A DNA stretch of 64,000 nt from Corynebacterium kutscheri (GCF_000980835.1 NZ_CP011312.1:248001-312000), one strand, 5' to 3'; counted from the first letter of the stretch, positions 26,574 to 36,179 are shown. Notes: generated by a model from the sequence alone, not told the origin. A program made the numbers and translations.

Positions 26574-27899
26574 ATGAGCGCTATGGATAATATAAAGCTT
26601 AGCTCGACAAATGTAGATCATTCACGAGAGCTTTATAACCGCGCACAGAAACTTATTCCCGGAGGCGTAAATTCTCCTGTCCGTGCTTTTGGTTCTGTTG
26701 GTGGTCAAACTCGCTTTATTAAAAAAGCTTATGGTTCAACATTAGTTGATGTTGATGGTAATGAGTATGTTGATCTTGTGTGCTCATGGGGTCCGATGCT
26801 TATGGGCAATGCACATCCAGAGATTCTTGATGCAGTGGCTAAAACTATGGCGAATGGTTTAAGTTTTGGTGCTCCTACTGAAGCTGAATTATTGCTAGCC
26901 GAAAAAATAATTGAACGCACTAGTGTCGAAGAAGTTCGAATGGTGAATTCCGGTACTGAAGCAACAATGTCTGCAGTCCGTTTGGCGCGTGGATTTACTG
27001 GTCGAAGTAAAATTATCAAGTTTGCTGGTTGCTATCATGGGCATGTTGATGCACTTCTTGCATCTGCAGGATCGGGAGTAGCAACTTTTTCTTTACCGGA
27101 AAGTCCAGGAGTAACTGGGGCACAAGCTGCAGATACTATTGTGGTAGATTACAACGATCTTGAAGCAGTTAAGCGGGCTTTTGCACAAAATCCAGATGAA
27201 ATTGCTTGCATTATTACTGAAGCAGCAGCTGGCAATATGGGAACCGTAGCGCCGCTGAATAATTTTAATGCTGAGCTCAAGAAAGTTGCCCATGAAAATG
27301 GTGCATTGCTGATTCTTGATGAGGTAATGACTGGTTTTAGAACCTCATATAAAGGCTGGTATGGCATAGATAATGTCTCTGGAGATTTAACGACTTTCGG
27401 AAAAGTAATTTCAGGTGGTCTTCCTGCAGCAGCTTTTGGCGGCCGTGCTGACATCATGAATCATTTAGCTCCTGTTGGTGCGGTATATCAAGCAGGAACA
27501 CTATCTGGTAATCCAGTGGCGATGGCAGCAGGGCTGAAATCTTTGGAGTTGGCAGATGAATCTGTATATGACACAGTACGTAAAAATGCTGATCAGTTAG
27601 CGAACCTTATTACAGAGGCACTTGCTAAAGAAGGCGTTGTTCATCATATACAGCGCGCAGCCACGATGTTGTCTATTCGTTTTGCAGAAGGAGAAGGTCA
27701 TAATTTCTCCGATATGAAAGAAGCCGAGACATTTAGGTTTATCCCATTTTTTCATGCGCTATTAGATCATGGCGTGTATGCGCCACCAAGTGTTTTCGAA
27801 ACATGGTTTGTATCTTCTGCTTTGACTGATAATGATTTTGAATGCATTGAAAAAGCATTAAGCATTGCAGCAAAAGAAGCTGCACGCGCAAAAAATTAA
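26574..27899 (+). CDS. hemL: Glutamate-1-semialdehyde 2,1-aminomutase
   Basis: HemL converts glutamate-1-semialdehyde to 5-aminolevulinate with PLP. The 441-residue protein has [12 protein letters not shown] near residue 28, [13 protein letters not shown] near 127, DEVMTGFR near 248, and the PLP Lys277 in [17 protein letters not shown]. The start may be ATG 26574 or ATG 26583, with AGAAGGA in front of both. The 121-bp gap from cgoX may hold a promoter of its own. It completes the C5 branch together with hemA. Confidence 0.96.
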   Translation: MSAMDNIKLSSTNVDHSRELYNRAQKLIPGGVNSPVRAFGSVGGQTRFIKKAYGSTLVDVDGNEYVDLVCSWGPMLMGNAHPEILDAVAKTMANGLSFGAPTEAELLLAEKIIERTSVEEVRMVNSGTEATMSAVRLARGFTGRSKIIKFAGCYHGHVDALLASAGSGVATFSLPESPGVTGAQAADTIVVDYNDLEAVKRAFAQNPDEIACIITEAAAGNMGTVAPLNNFNAELKKVAHENGALLILDEVMTGFRTSYKGWYGIDNVSGDLTTFGKVISGGLPAAAFGGRADIMNHLAPVGAVYQAGTLSGNPVAMAAGLKSLELADESVYDTVRKNADQLANLITEALAKEGVVHHIQRAATMLSIRFAEGEGHNFSDMKEAETFRFIPFFHALLDHGVYAPPSVFETWFVSSALTDNDFECIEKALSIAAKEAARAKN

Positions 27900-27991
27900 G
27901 TTACTGCTGGGTATGTTAGCTTTACCAGTATGCATTAATCAGTCCGGCGTAATAAATACGTGTCGTAGAACATAATTAAAAGAAGGATCTT

Positions 27992-28600
27992 ATGACTACA
28001 ACGATCGTTCACCTTGTGCGCCACGGCGAGGTGTTTAACCCATCCAAGATTCTTTATGGCCGCTTGCCTGATCGTCATTTATCGGCTCGTGGAGTTTCCA
28101 TGGCGCATCGTACAGCAGAGTCTTTCCGCAGTCATGATGTTACGGTGTTGAAGTCGTCACCGCTTGAGCGTGCTCAAGAAACAGCGGCACCTATTGCTGA
28201 AATCGTCGGGCTGGATATTGCCATTGATCAAGATCTTTTAGAAGCGGGTAATCGTTTTGAAGGATTACGTGTACGTGGATGGCGCTCACAATTATGGAAT
28301 CCTGTTCGATGGCCATTATTAAAAGATCCACGAATTCCTAGCTGGGGTGAGCCCTATATCGAGATTCGCGATCGCATGATGAAAGCGGTTGAGAAAGCAC
28401 GCCAGGAAGCTGAGGGACATGAGGCTATTTTGGTAAGCCATCAATTACCTATTGTGTGTATACAAAGAGATGCACAAAATTTGCCTCTGTATCATAATCC
28501 AGCTAGTCGCCGCTGTAATCTCGCTAGTGTTACTTCATTAGTTTTTCAAGATGATGAGCTTATTGATTATCGCTACAACGAACCAGCCCAGGACATTTAG
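27992..28600 (+). CDS. Histidine phosphatase family protein (phosphoglycerate mutase-like)
   Basis: The 202-residue protein has the RHG motif VHLVRHGEVFNP (residues 6-17), the second conserved His in ILVSHQLPIVC near 150, and SSPLERAQETAAP near 56. It is shorter and divergent from gpmA, so it is a broad-specificity histidine phosphatase rather than the glycolytic enzyme. A good GAAGGA site precedes ATG 27992. It leads the cytochrome c maturation cluster with 3-5 bp gaps to the next genes, the same order as Rv0525-Rv0529; its link to that process is unknown. Confidence 0.88.
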   Translation: MTTTIVHLVRHGEVFNPSKILYGRLPDRHLSARGVSMAHRTAESFRSHDVTVLKSSPLERAQETAAPIAEIVGLDIAIDQDLLEAGNRFEGLRVRGWRSQLWNPVRWPLLKDPRIPSWGEPYIEIRDRMMKAVEKARQEAEGHEAILVSHQLPIVCIQRDAQNLPLYHNPASRRCNLASVTSLVFQDDELIDYRYNEPAQDI

Positions 28601-28603
28601 TTT

Positions 28604-29191
28604 ATGAATATTGTTAAGTTAGGTTCGACTATTGTTTTAGCATCAGTCTTACTTATTGGGTGTAATTCTGAAAATACAGCAGGTACTGATGCTGTCGCTA
28701 TCGGTGGAACTTTTCAATTTTATTCTCCTGATGGTGCAACAGAAATTTTTTATCCTGAAGAGCAACGTTCCCAGATTAAAGAAATTACAGGTGATTCTTT
28801 AACTGAACCTGGTCAACAGATTGCTTTATCGGATTATTCGGATCAAATAGTAGTTTTAAATGCTTGGGGGCAATGGTGTGCACCATGTCGCTCTGAGTCA
28901 GATGATTTACAAGAAGTACAAGAATACTTCGAATTAGCTGGATCTGGGACTGTTTTGGGAATCAATATCCGCGACTATAATCCAGATATTTCTCGTGATT
29001 TTCTTAGCGATAATGGTATTACTTACCCCAGCATTTATGATCCACCATTTAAAACAGCTGCCTTATTAGGTGGAATACCTGCTTCAGTTGTTCCTACAAC
29101 AATTGTTCTTGATCGACAGCATCGACCGGCAGCCGTGTTTCTCCGCGAAATTACCGCACATGAACTTCTTAATGTCGTGAAAGATCTATAA
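28604..29191 (+). CDS. TlpA/ResA-like thioredoxin-fold lipoprotein
   Basis: The 195-residue protein has a lipoprotein signal peptide with lipobox LLIGC (Cys20), placing it outside the membrane. The thioredoxin-like domain (about 70-195) has the redox motif WCAPC (Cys92, Cys95) and cis-Pro in VVPTTIVLD. It probably reduces the haem-binding cysteines of apocytochrome c, receiving electrons from the CcdA protein encoded 5 bp downstream. It equals Rv0526 in mycobacteria. Confidence 0.92.
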   Translation: MNIVKLGSTIVLASVLLIGCNSENTAGTDAVAIGGTFQFYSPDGATEIFYPEEQRSQIKEITGDSLTEPGQQIALSDYSDQIVVLNAWGQWCAPCRSESDDLQEVQEYFELAGSGTVLGINIRDYNPDISRDFLSDNGITYPSIYDPPFKTAALLGGIPASVVPTTIVLDRQHRPAAVFLREITAHELLNVVKDL

Positions 29192-29196
29192 GACCT

Positions 29197-30000
29197 ATGA
29201 CAGCGATTCTTGCTTCAGGAGTAGGATCTTATTTTGCTGATGCAGTGCAAACAGGACCGCTATTAGTCGGGTTATTTGCAGCAGCGTTGGCTGGTTTAGT
29301 GTCTTTTGCTAGCCCATGCGTGATCCCATTGGTTCCTGGTTATATTTCTTATTTGGCGGGTGTAGTAGGTGCGCAGGTAGAATTTGATGAGAATGGTCCG
29401 CGAGTTTCGCGGGGACGGTGGCGTGCTGCTGGTGCTGCTTCGCTATTTATCTTGGGTTTTACTATTGTTTTTTTGCTTGCAACAGTAACTGCTTTTGGGG
29501 CAATTAGCGCACTGACATTAAACGCGGAGTCTCTTATGCGTGCAGGTGGGATCATTACGATTTTTATGGGACTCATTTTCATGGGAGCAGTTCCTTTTTT
29601 ACAAGAAGATCGTCGTTTTCAACCTAAACGTATTTCAACCTGGCTGGGTGCATTAATGCTCGGCGGTATTTTTGCTTTAGGTTGGACGCCTTGTCTTGGT
29701 CCAACACTTGCTGCAATTATCTCTATATCAGCGGGTACAGAAGGTGTCACTGCCTTACGTGGTGTGTTGTTGATTATTAGCTATTGCATGGGACTGGGGC
29801 TGCCATTTTTATTTGTAGCCTTTGGTTCTGCAAAAGCAATGGTTGGGGTTGGTTTTCTCAATCGGCATTCTCGCATAATTCAAGTTATTGGTGGCATGTT
29901 GCTTATTTGCGTTGGTATAGCCTTACTTACTGGATTATGGAGTGAGTTTATTAATTGGATCCGGCAGTGGACAGTCCAGTATGGTGCAACGTTTATCTAA
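29197..30000 (+). CDS. ccdA: Cytochrome c biogenesis protein CcdA
   Basis: The 267-residue polytopic membrane protein of the DsbD/CcdA family moves reductant across the membrane. It has about six TM helices, with the two conserved cysteines in FASPCVIPLVPGY (near residue 47) and GWTPCLGPTLAAI (near 167). It feeds the thioredoxin-fold lipoprotein upstream. The next gene follows after 63 bp. Equivalent to Rv0527. Confidence 0.95.
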   Translation: MTAILASGVGSYFADAVQTGPLLVGLFAAALAGLVSFASPCVIPLVPGYISYLAGVVGAQVEFDENGPRVSRGRWRAAGAASLFILGFTIVFLLATVTAFGAISALTLNAESLMRAGGIITIFMGLIFMGAVPFLQEDRRFQPKRISTWLGALMLGGIFALGWTPCLGPTLAAIISISAGTEGVTALRGVLLIISYCMGLGLPFLFVAFGSAKAMVGVGFLNRHSRIIQVIGGMLLICVGIALLTGLWSEFINWIRQWTVQYGATFI

Positions 30001-30063
30001 TTTGTATCTTTTCATGCTAAGAAAGATGCAATTCGTATTAGGACGTCAGTTAAAGGAATAAAG

Positions 30064-31704
30064 GTGAAACACGTGGACACTATCTTTATCTACGTCAAGA
30101 AAATATGGCATTGGCTTACTAGCATGCGTACCGCATTGGTCTTGCTATTCTTACTTGCTTTAGCTGCGATTCCAGGTGCATTGCTGCCTCAGCGTTCACT
30201 TAATGAAACTAACGTTAACGAATATATTGTTAACAATGGCCGACTTGCAGAAGTTTACGATAAGTTACAACTTTTCGACGTCTTTAGCTCTACCTGGTTT
30301 ACTTCTATTTTTGTATTGCTGTTTATTTCTCTGGTTGGATGTATTATTCCTCGATCGTGGGATCACTATAAAGCGATGAAAACCCCGCCTGCGCGGGCAC
30401 CTAAAAATCTTCAGCGATTACCCTTGTACGGTTCAGGAAGTGTTGAGAAACCTTTAGCAGAAGTAGAAGATGATACTCGGCGGTTGTTGAAAAAATGGCA
30501 TTTAGCTGCTTATTCTCCAGAAGAAGATAGAGCAGGGGCGCGTTCTTTTGCTGCTGAGCGCGGATACGCAAGAGAATTTTGTAACTTAGTTTTCCACCTT
30601 GGCGTGTGTGCGATGCTTATTTCTATAGCTATTGGAAGACTTTATTTCTATGAAGGCCAAGTTATCGTTATTGCAAGCGATGAAGAAGACACTAATAACG
30701 AATTTTGTAATACCGCGACCGCTAATTACGATTCATTTAAAGCCGGAGCAGCATTTGACGGAACTGGTTTAGAGACCTTCTGTTTTGATGTGCATAACTT
30801 TTCAGCAGAATATTTACCTAATGGTCAGGCGTCGAACTTTAGCTCTGATATTTCTTATGCAGTCGGTAATAATATCTACTCCAATTCTTCGAATTGGCAA
30901 GATTACACATTAAAAGTGAATAGTCCGTTGCGGATAGCAGGGGATCGAGTATATCTGCAAGGGCATGGTTTCGCTCCTACTTTTACTGTTACCTGGCCTA
31001 ATGGTGAATCAAGAACGCAAAGTGTGCAGTGGATTCCTAGCGATCTGACTTATTTTTTGTCTTCAGGGGCACTACGTTTTGATCCGCCTGCAGGTATGTA
31101 CGAAGATTTGTATGAACGTCGACAGCATCAATTAGCAATACAAGGTTTATTTGCACCAACAGCGCAGTGGGACGGGGCGAATGGTGAATTATTAACTTCG
31201 TCATACCCTGCTATGACGAACCCAGCAGTCGCTATTGATATATATCGAGGAGACAACGGTTTAGACACAGGTGTGGGGCAAAATCTTTTTAGTTTGGATC
31301 CCACTTTGATTCATTCTGGCCAACTTCAGCGTATTGAACGCGTCAATTTAATGTTGGGAGAGTCAGTGACGCTTGACGATGGTACAACCATTACTTTTAA
31401 TGGAGCATATGAATTTGCTAATTACCAGATTAGTCACGATCCCTCACAATATTTGACGTTGTTTTTCACCTTAATAACTTTGGTGGGGCTCGTGGGATCA
31501 TTAACTATTAAACGACGTCGTATTTGGGTGCGTGTACGTCCAGTGAGTGATGATATTACTTTTATTGAAACTGCTGGCTTGGCGCGTACTGATCGTGCAG
31601 GGTGGGGAAGTGAATATAAAGAATTTCATCGCTGCTTGTTAAATTTAGAAGAAATAGATGAGGATGAAGATATAAATCCAGGATCTAGTAATAATTTTAT
31701 GTGA
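30064..31704 (+). CDS. resB: Cytochrome c biogenesis protein ResB
   Basis: The 546-residue protein is the ResB (Ccs1) half of the system II haem export/ligation complex. TM helices lie near residues 20-40, 82-100, 180-205 and 470-490, with a large external domain (about 210-465) between the last two; LALAAIPGALLPQRSLNE near 33 is the family signature. GTG 30064 follows AAAGGAATAAAG. The C-terminal tail is acidic. It works with CcsB encoded 86 bp downstream. Confidence 0.93.
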   Translation: MKHVDTIFIYVKKIWHWLTSMRTALVLLFLLALAAIPGALLPQRSLNETNVNEYIVNNGRLAEVYDKLQLFDVFSSTWFTSIFVLLFISLVGCIIPRSWDHYKAMKTPPARAPKNLQRLPLYGSGSVEKPLAEVEDDTRRLLKKWHLAAYSPEEDRAGARSFAAERGYAREFCNLVFHLGVCAMLISIAIGRLYFYEGQVIVIASDEEDTNNEFCNTATANYDSFKAGAAFDGTGLETFCFDVHNFSAEYLPNGQASNFSSDISYAVGNNIYSNSSNWQDYTLKVNSPLRIAGDRVYLQGHGFAPTFTVTWPNGESRTQSVQWIPSDLTYFLSSGALRFDPPAGMYEDLYERRQHQLAIQGLFAPTAQWDGANGELLTSSYPAMTNPAVAIDIYRGDNGLDTGVGQNLFSLDPTLIHSGQLQRIERVNLMLGESVTLDDGTTITFNGAYEFANYQISHDPSQYLTLFFTLITLVGLVGSLTIKRRRIWVRVRPVSDDITFIETAGLARTDRAGWGSEYKEFHRCLLNLEEIDEDEDINPGSSNNFM

Positions 31705-31790
31705 TTAGTTTTCTTGGGCTGCTGCTCACTCTAGGGTAGTCTTATCTTATTCTTTTGGCGTCTGTGCATAGAAACTAGGGATATTTGTCC

Positions 31791-32783
31791 ATGAACGTGA
31801 ATAGCAACCTTGCTCAACTTTCTGATTGGGCATTTGCATCGGCACTCGTGATTTATTTTATTGCCTTGATTTTGTCCATTATCTATTACATGAAAGCGCG
31901 CACACTCATTGATACGCAGCGCGAGCAGATGGAAATAAATCAAGAGGTGTTGGTTCACACCGATAGTGCGGGTCCCACTATGCAGACGTCGAATGCGCAA
32001 GAGCGGATTGTGGAGAAAGAAGCCTCGGCAGAAAAATTTGCCGGTATGACACAAACTATGGTGTGGCTAGGTGTTCTTGTTCATTTAGCTTCCGTGATAT
32101 TACGTGCATTGTCTGCTTCACGATTCCCTTTTGGAAATCTCTATGAGTACATTTTGGTGATTACCGTACTTACTATGATTGTGGCGGCGATCTACCTTGT
32201 ACGACGTGACTTAAGAATTATGTGGACATGGGTACTTACACCTGTTCTTGCTTTGCTTCTCGTTGGAGGTACCAAATTATATGCTGACTCTGCTCCGCTA
32301 GTTCCAGCACTCAAATCAAATTGGCTCTCGATTCACGTATCGACAGTTGCTACTGGTGCCTCTATTGGCATTATCTCTGGTATTGCATCAGTGCTTTATC
32401 TTTTGCGCATGTACCAACCAGTCGGTCAAGAGCATGGTTCTCTTGGGTCACTTATTAAACCGCTTCCCTCAGCGAAGATCCTTGATATGGTTGCTTACCG
32501 AACTGCTATCCTAGCGGTGCCAATATTTGGTCTCGGTATTGTGCTCGGAGCAATTTGGGCGGAAGCTGCATGGGGGCGGTATTGGAATTGGGATCCTAAA
32601 GAGACTGGTTCTTTTATTACTTGGATTTTGTATGCAGCTTATTTGCATGCTCGTGCGACTGCTGGGTGGCGTAATATAAAAGCAGCGTGGATTAATATTT
32701 TTGCCCTAGCTACGATGCTTTTTAACATTATTGTGATTAATACTTTGGTTTCAGGTTTGCACTCGTATGCTGGGTTGAATTAA
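31791..32783 (+). CDS. ccsB: Cytochrome c biogenesis protein CcsB (CcsA/ResC type)
   Basis: The 330-residue polytopic protein carries the haem-handling WWD motif WGRYWNWDPKETGSFITW near residue 263, with eight or so TM helices and conserved histidines. It exports haem and ligates it to apocytochrome c with ResB. ATG 31791 is taken as the start; a TTG two codons earlier is possible. A strong terminator follows the stop. Equivalent to Rv0529. Confidence 0.94.
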   Translation: MNVNSNLAQLSDWAFASALVIYFIALILSIIYYMKARTLIDTQREQMEINQEVLVHTDSAGPTMQTSNAQERIVEKEASAEKFAGMTQTMVWLGVLVHLASVILRALSASRFPFGNLYEYILVITVLTMIVAAIYLVRRDLRIMWTWVLTPVLALLLVGGTKLYADSAPLVPALKSNWLSIHVSTVATGASIGIISGIASVLYLLRMYQPVGQEHGSLGSLIKPLPSAKILDMVAYRTAILAVPIFGLGIVLGAIWAEAAWGRYWNWDPKETGSFITWILYAAYLHARATAGWRNIKAAWINIFALATMLFNIIVINTLVSGLHSYAGLN

Positions 32784-32801
32784 AAGCGAAAGCTAACGTA
32801 A

Positions 32802-32848
32802 AAATGGCCGGGTGTGGGAAATCTTTCCACACCCGGCCATTTGTTTTT
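32802..32848. terminator. Bidirectional terminator between ccsB and arsR-type gene
   Basis: A perfect 16-bp stem (AAATGGCCGGGTGTGG and complement) with a 9-nt loop is followed by TTGTTTTT on the plus strand and preceded by AAAA, so it can serve the convergent regulator too. Confidence 0.92.
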
Positions 32849-33143
32849 ACAAAGTATTAACAAGTTTGTTAATTTTGTTGAATTCTGTTCTGTTTACCTC
32901 ATAAAATGTCCATTTTCCGTGTTTGCGTCGAAAAACGAGATTAACGGCTTCAAGTTTTTTCATATGGTGTGTCACAGTTGGGGCAGAGATATTTAATGAT
33001 TCTGATAGATCTACGCAACACAGTCTTGAACGCGTTTCATTGGCGATGAGGTAAAGCAAATGAAGTCTAGTGGGGTCTCCTAAAATTTTAAATAGTTGTG
33101 ATGCTTTATGATTTTGGGCATCGGCTAATACGGCAGAAGGCAT
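32847..33143 (-). CDS. ArsR family transcriptional regulator
   Basis: The 98-residue protein is a dimeric winged-helix of the ArsR/SmtB class: KILGDPTRLHLLYLI, then CCVDLSESLNISAPTVTHHMKKLEAVNLVFRRKHGKWTFY split over the recognition helix and wing. CxVDL with two adjacent Cys (residues about 42-43) resembles the alpha-3N metal site of CadC/ArsR, but one site is not proof of metal sensing. C. glutamicum has an ArsR-type regulator (cg0527, GlyR) after the ccs genes. A TATATA -10 region and a DtxR-like box lie just upstream. Confidence 0.88.
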   Translation of the reverse strand: MPSAVLADAQNHKASQLFKILGDPTRLHLLYLIANETRSRLCCVDLSESLNISAPTVTHHMKKLEAVNLVFRRKHGKWTFYEVNRTEFNKINKLVNTL

Positions 33144-33160
33144 GCATTAAACTATATATA

Positions 33161-33179
33161 CAAGGGTAGCCTAAGTAAA
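33161..33179. promoter_or_regulatory. DtxR-like iron box upstream of arsR-type gene
   Basis: Read by eye, the 19 bp centred on GGGTAGCCTAAG match 14 of 19 positions of the DtxR consensus TWAGGTTAGSCTAACCTWA. It overlaps the promoter of the ArsR gene (-10 TATATA near 33152). Iron control is a hypothesis only. Confidence 0.35.
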
Positions 33180-33180
33180 C

Positions 33181-33474
33181 CTAGGGTGAGTCTATGTTAC
33201 CTTCATTTTCTTCTTGATTTTCTTGGCTAAGATATTTCTTTTTTGTTTTCTTGATTCGTTCTTGCTCTTCTCGGGCAGCTTCTTCTCTTGCCCTTTGTTC
33301 TTTAAAGCGTTTCTTTTCTAATTCCCAAAGGAAATCTTCATCGTCATCGGGACCTTTGATGATTGGTTTTTCTGGTTCCAATTGTTTGCGAGAAGACCAA
33401 GTTTGAGGGCCAAATGCTTTCCAAATAAGGTAAGCGGCTGCGATGAGCAAAAGCAAAAGGATGAGCCGACCCAT
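33181..33474 (-). CDS. Small membrane-anchored protein with charged C-terminal helix
   Basis: The 97-residue protein has one N-terminal TM helix (residues 3-20, LILLLLLIAAAYLIWKAF) and a cytoplasmic region rich in Glu, Lys and Arg (about 45-85, EKKRFKEQRAREEAAREEQ) that should form a long helix or coiled coil. No family recognised. GGAGAACC lies upstream of ATG 33474 on the minus strand. It may be co-transcribed with the ArsR gene, which starts 37 bp downstream. Confidence 0.7.
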   Translation of the reverse strand: MGRLILLLLLIAAAYLIWKAFGPQTWSSRKQLEPEKPIIKGPDDDEDFLWELEKKRFKEQRAREEAAREEQERIKKTKKKYLSQENQEENEGNIDSP

Positions 33475-33557
33475 GAGGAGAACCTTTCTTGTAAAAAAAT
33501 GATGGTGTAGATTACTAGCCTACCTGCTAGGCATAAGCCGTGAGGTATGGTTGTCTG

Positions 33558-33950
33558 GTGAGCGATGAAACAAAAACTAGTGCGCATCATGAGGAAACTA
33601 CTGTGGAATCAAAGCATGTAGAAGCTAATTCTTTGGCTATGAGATCGGAAAAAGAACCAGAGCTTGATCCACATGTACGTGCGCTCGCTCGTAAAAATAT
33701 CGCGTTGTATAGCTTTGCACGGTTGGGTTTATTTGTAGCTCTTACTGCTGTTATTCAATTAGCTGCGCTAGCTATTGGCGCACCAGTTCCTTTGCTTATT
33801 TCTGCTACGTTAGCGCTGATTGTTGCCATGCCATTATCGATGTTTGTTTTTAAGCAAATGCGTCTTCAAGCTACCGAAGCTCTTGCAGCATGGGATACGC
33901 AAAGAAAAGCGCATAAAGAGTGGGTAAAGAAAGAATTGGCTTCTCGGTAG
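33558..33950 (+). CDS. DUF4229-like membrane protein
   Basis: The 130-residue protein has a hydrophilic N-terminus (about 1-45) and two TM helices (about 55-77 and 80-102), then a basic helix KQMRLQATEALAAWDTQRKAHKEWV, typical of the DUF4229 family of actinobacteria. GTG 33558 is chosen: TATGGT six bases upstream fits a leaderless start. Function unknown. A membrane protein near menA is also seen in mycobacteria (Rv0531 region). Confidence 0.75.
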   Translation: MSDETKTSAHHEETTVESKHVEANSLAMRSEKEPELDPHVRALARKNIALYSFARLGLFVALTAVIQLAALAIGAPVPLLISATLALIVAMPLSMFVFKQMRLQATEALAAWDTQRKAHKEWVKKELASR

Positions 33951-33979
33951 TACTACCAGTGACTGTTTTAAGTTTTTGG

Positions 33980-34870
33980 TTAAGGAAATACGAAAAAGGC
34001 AATAGAGCTTGCAATTGCCCAAACCACCATAGCGCGTCCGGTTTTTCCTAATACAGGAATAAGAGCTTTGCCTTTTTTGCCGTGACATACTGGTTGAGCT
34101 GCATGAAAAACAAGTGGTATATACAAATATCCTAATGCGTTCCACCGGGAATTAAGCAGCAGTATCGTTGTAACGATAAAAGGAACTGTAATTAAAAAAA
34201 GGAAGAGAATACGAGTTCGTTTATCGCCAAGGCGCACGGCTAAAGTAATTTTTCCAGAAACCGTGTCGGTAGGAATGTCGCGAAGGTTATTTACCAAATT
34301 CACCCCAGCTGACATTGATCCTATAGCAATTGCAGCAAGTAATCCTTCTCGAGTAATGGATCCCAGTTGGGTAAATTGTGTTCCCATGACAGCTACTAGC
34401 CCAAAGAAAATAAAAACTGCGACTTCCCCAAGTCCACGATATCCATAGGGATTTTTTCCTCCGGTATAAAACCAAGCAGCTAAAACACACAGTAGACCGA
34501 CAGCAATAAGCCACCAATTGCTGCTGATACTTAGTACTATTCCGGCAACACCGGCAGCACTGAAAGCAATAAAAGCAGCTCGTTTTACTTGTGTAGGTTG
34601 TGCTATTCCAGAACCTGTTAATCGAAGTGGGCCTGAGCGATCTGTGTCTGTGCCACGAATCCCATCAGAATAATCGTTGGCATAATTAACTCCAACGATC
34701 AAGGCCCAGGAAACAAATGCAGCTAGAATGGCTTTCCACCATACAAATCCATCGTGGATAGCGGCTGTACCACTTCCGACGATAACTGGCGCGAAAGCAT
34801 TAGCCCAGGTGTGTGGGCGGGTACCTTCTAACCAGTGCTTGAAAGTAGGGCGTAAAGATTCTTCAGACAT
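33980..34870 (-). CDS. menA: 1,4-dihydroxy-2-naphthoate polyprenyltransferase
   Basis: MenA attaches the polyprenyl chain to 1,4-dihydroxy-2-naphthoate at the membrane, forming demethylmenaquinone. The 296-residue UbiA-family protein has the first Asp motif NDYSDGIRGTDTDR near residue 66 and the second NNLRDIPTDTVSGKITLAVRLG near 192, with about eight TM helices. It stands apart from the other men genes by the 166-bp region holding a perfect palindrome. Confidence 0.95.
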   Translation of the reverse strand: MSEESLRPTFKHWLEGTRPHTWANAFAPVIVGSGTAAIHDGFVWWKAILAAFVSWALIVGVNYANDYSDGIRGTDTDRSGPLRLTGSGIAQPTQVKRAAFIAFSAAGVAGIVLSISSNWWLIAVGLLCVLAAWFYTGGKNPYGYRGLGEVAVFIFFGLVAVMGTQFTQLGSITREGLLAAIAIGSMSAGVNLVNNLRDIPTDTVSGKITLAVRLGDKRTRILFLFLITVPFIVTTILLLNSRWNALGYLYIPLVFHAAQPVCHGKKGKALIPVLGKTGRAMVVWAIASSIAFFVFP

Positions 34871-34952
34871 GTGCTCTATTATTCCTTACAGTTACTTTGA
34901 GGCAGAAAGTTAGCGTCGGCGCCTTAAGGAAAGACTCTGTACATATCTACAC

Positions 34953-34972
34953 TTCACTGCAAGTGCAGTGAA
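34953..34972. promoter_or_regulatory. 20-bp perfect palindrome upstream of menA
   Basis: TTCACTGCA and TGCAGTGAA flank AG. No T-run follows on either strand, so an operator is more likely than a terminator. It lies 83-102 bp upstream of the menA start and 64 bp after the menE stop. Confidence 0.45.
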
Positions 34973-35036
34973 TAATAGTTAGCTTATTTACTGGTTAAAA
35001 AGTATTTCTGAAAACAATAAAAGTGCTCAAATCACC

Positions 35037-36158
35037 TTAAGCGGAGAGGAAATTTAACACTGCTTGTCGATCAATTTTTCCGGATGCGGTTAGTGGAAGT
35101 GACTGCACCCGTTTGAGTTGCCTGGGTAGCTGCCATCGGGGAAGATCAGAAAGTATTTCGATAATCTCTTCTGGCGATAGTGAGCCAACATAAGCTGCTG
35201 CGATTGCTTGGCCTAAACGATCATCAGGAATACCTACGACGCATGCTGCACTTACTTTGGGGTGATCAGTAAGTGCTCTTTCAATTACTTCAGGATGAAT
35301 TTTTAGCCCACCGGAATCGATAATTGTATCCAAGCGTCCGGTCACAATGAGTTTTCCTTCGTCGAAATAACCGGTGTCATTGGTGATAAACCAGTCGTTG
35401 TGGAACGCTAATGAATCAATATTGCGGTAACCTTTTGCAATCATTGGTCCACCGAGATGAATGCGTTCGCCAACTAACCGTACCTTCGCACCAGGCAGGC
35501 AGAACCCATCATAAATAACCCCTCCAGCAGTTTCTGAGGAACCGTAGGTGGTTACCAAGTTGATGCCTAGTTCTTTAGCAGCACGTCGATCATCTGCTCT
35601 TAGCGGAGCTCCACCGATGAGGATTGCATCATAAAGTCTTAATGCCTCTATGCCAACTAGAGTGTTCATTGCTTTAAGCAATTGCATGGGGGTTAGCGAG
35701 GTGTATATTCGGTTGCTTTCTTGGCGTAATAAATTTGTAGAATTCGCAAAATGCTCGATATTAAAGCCCTGGGAAACATCAACAACCATGGGGTATGCCC
35801 CAGTGACAAGGCACCGAACTAAAACTTGAATACCGGCAATGTAATGAGCTGGCATTGCTAGCAACCAATCACCTGCACCACCGAGAAATTGGTGTGTAGC
35901 ATCAGCAGAACTGATCAGATTGGCAGCGGTAAGCATTGCTCCTTTAGGGGTTCCTGTTGATCCAGAAGTAGAAACTACTAAGGCAATTTCTTCGTCTATG
36001 GGTTGCCCGACAGCTTGGGTGTTTTTCAGTAATTGTGCCTGGCCGGGATCATGTGCTGGAACTGGTAAAAGGCTTCTTGAGCCCACTATGGCTTCCTCTA
36101 AGGCGTCGAGAAACGGAGTGAGGTTTTTCGGATTGACCGTAAACGACTCAAGTAGCAT
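35037..36158 (-). CDS. menE: o-Succinylbenzoate--CoA ligase
   Basis: MenE activates o-succinylbenzoate to its CoA ester for menaquinone ring closure. The 373-residue ANL-family protein has the AMP motif VVSTSGSTGTPKGAM near residue 83, TTYGSSETAGG near 205, the hinge VTGRLDTIIDSGGLKIHPEVIE near 282, and C-terminal Lys in LPLTASGKIDRQAVL near 355. It is shorter than FadD (565 aa) in the usual way. ATG 36158 is chosen over an upstream TTG. Confidence 0.94.
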   Translation of the reverse strand: MLLESFTVNPKNLTPFLDALEEAIVGSRSLLPVPAHDPGQAQLLKNTQAVGQPIDEEIALVVSTSGSTGTPKGAMLTAANLISSADATHQFLGGAGDWLLAMPAHYIAGIQVLVRCLVTGAYPMVVDVSQGFNIEHFANSTNLLRQESNRIYTSLTPMQLLKAMNTLVGIEALRLYDAILIGGAPLRADDRRAAKELGINLVTTYGSSETAGGVIYDGFCLPGAKVRLVGERIHLGGPMIAKGYRNIDSLAFHNDWFITNDTGYFDEGKLIVTGRLDTIIDSGGLKIHPEVIERALTDHPKVSAACVVGIPDDRLGQAIAAAYVGSLSPEEIIEILSDLPRWQLPRQLKRVQSLPLTASGKIDRQAVLNFLSA

Positions 36159-36179
36159 TAGAGGGTTCTTTCTTAACAA

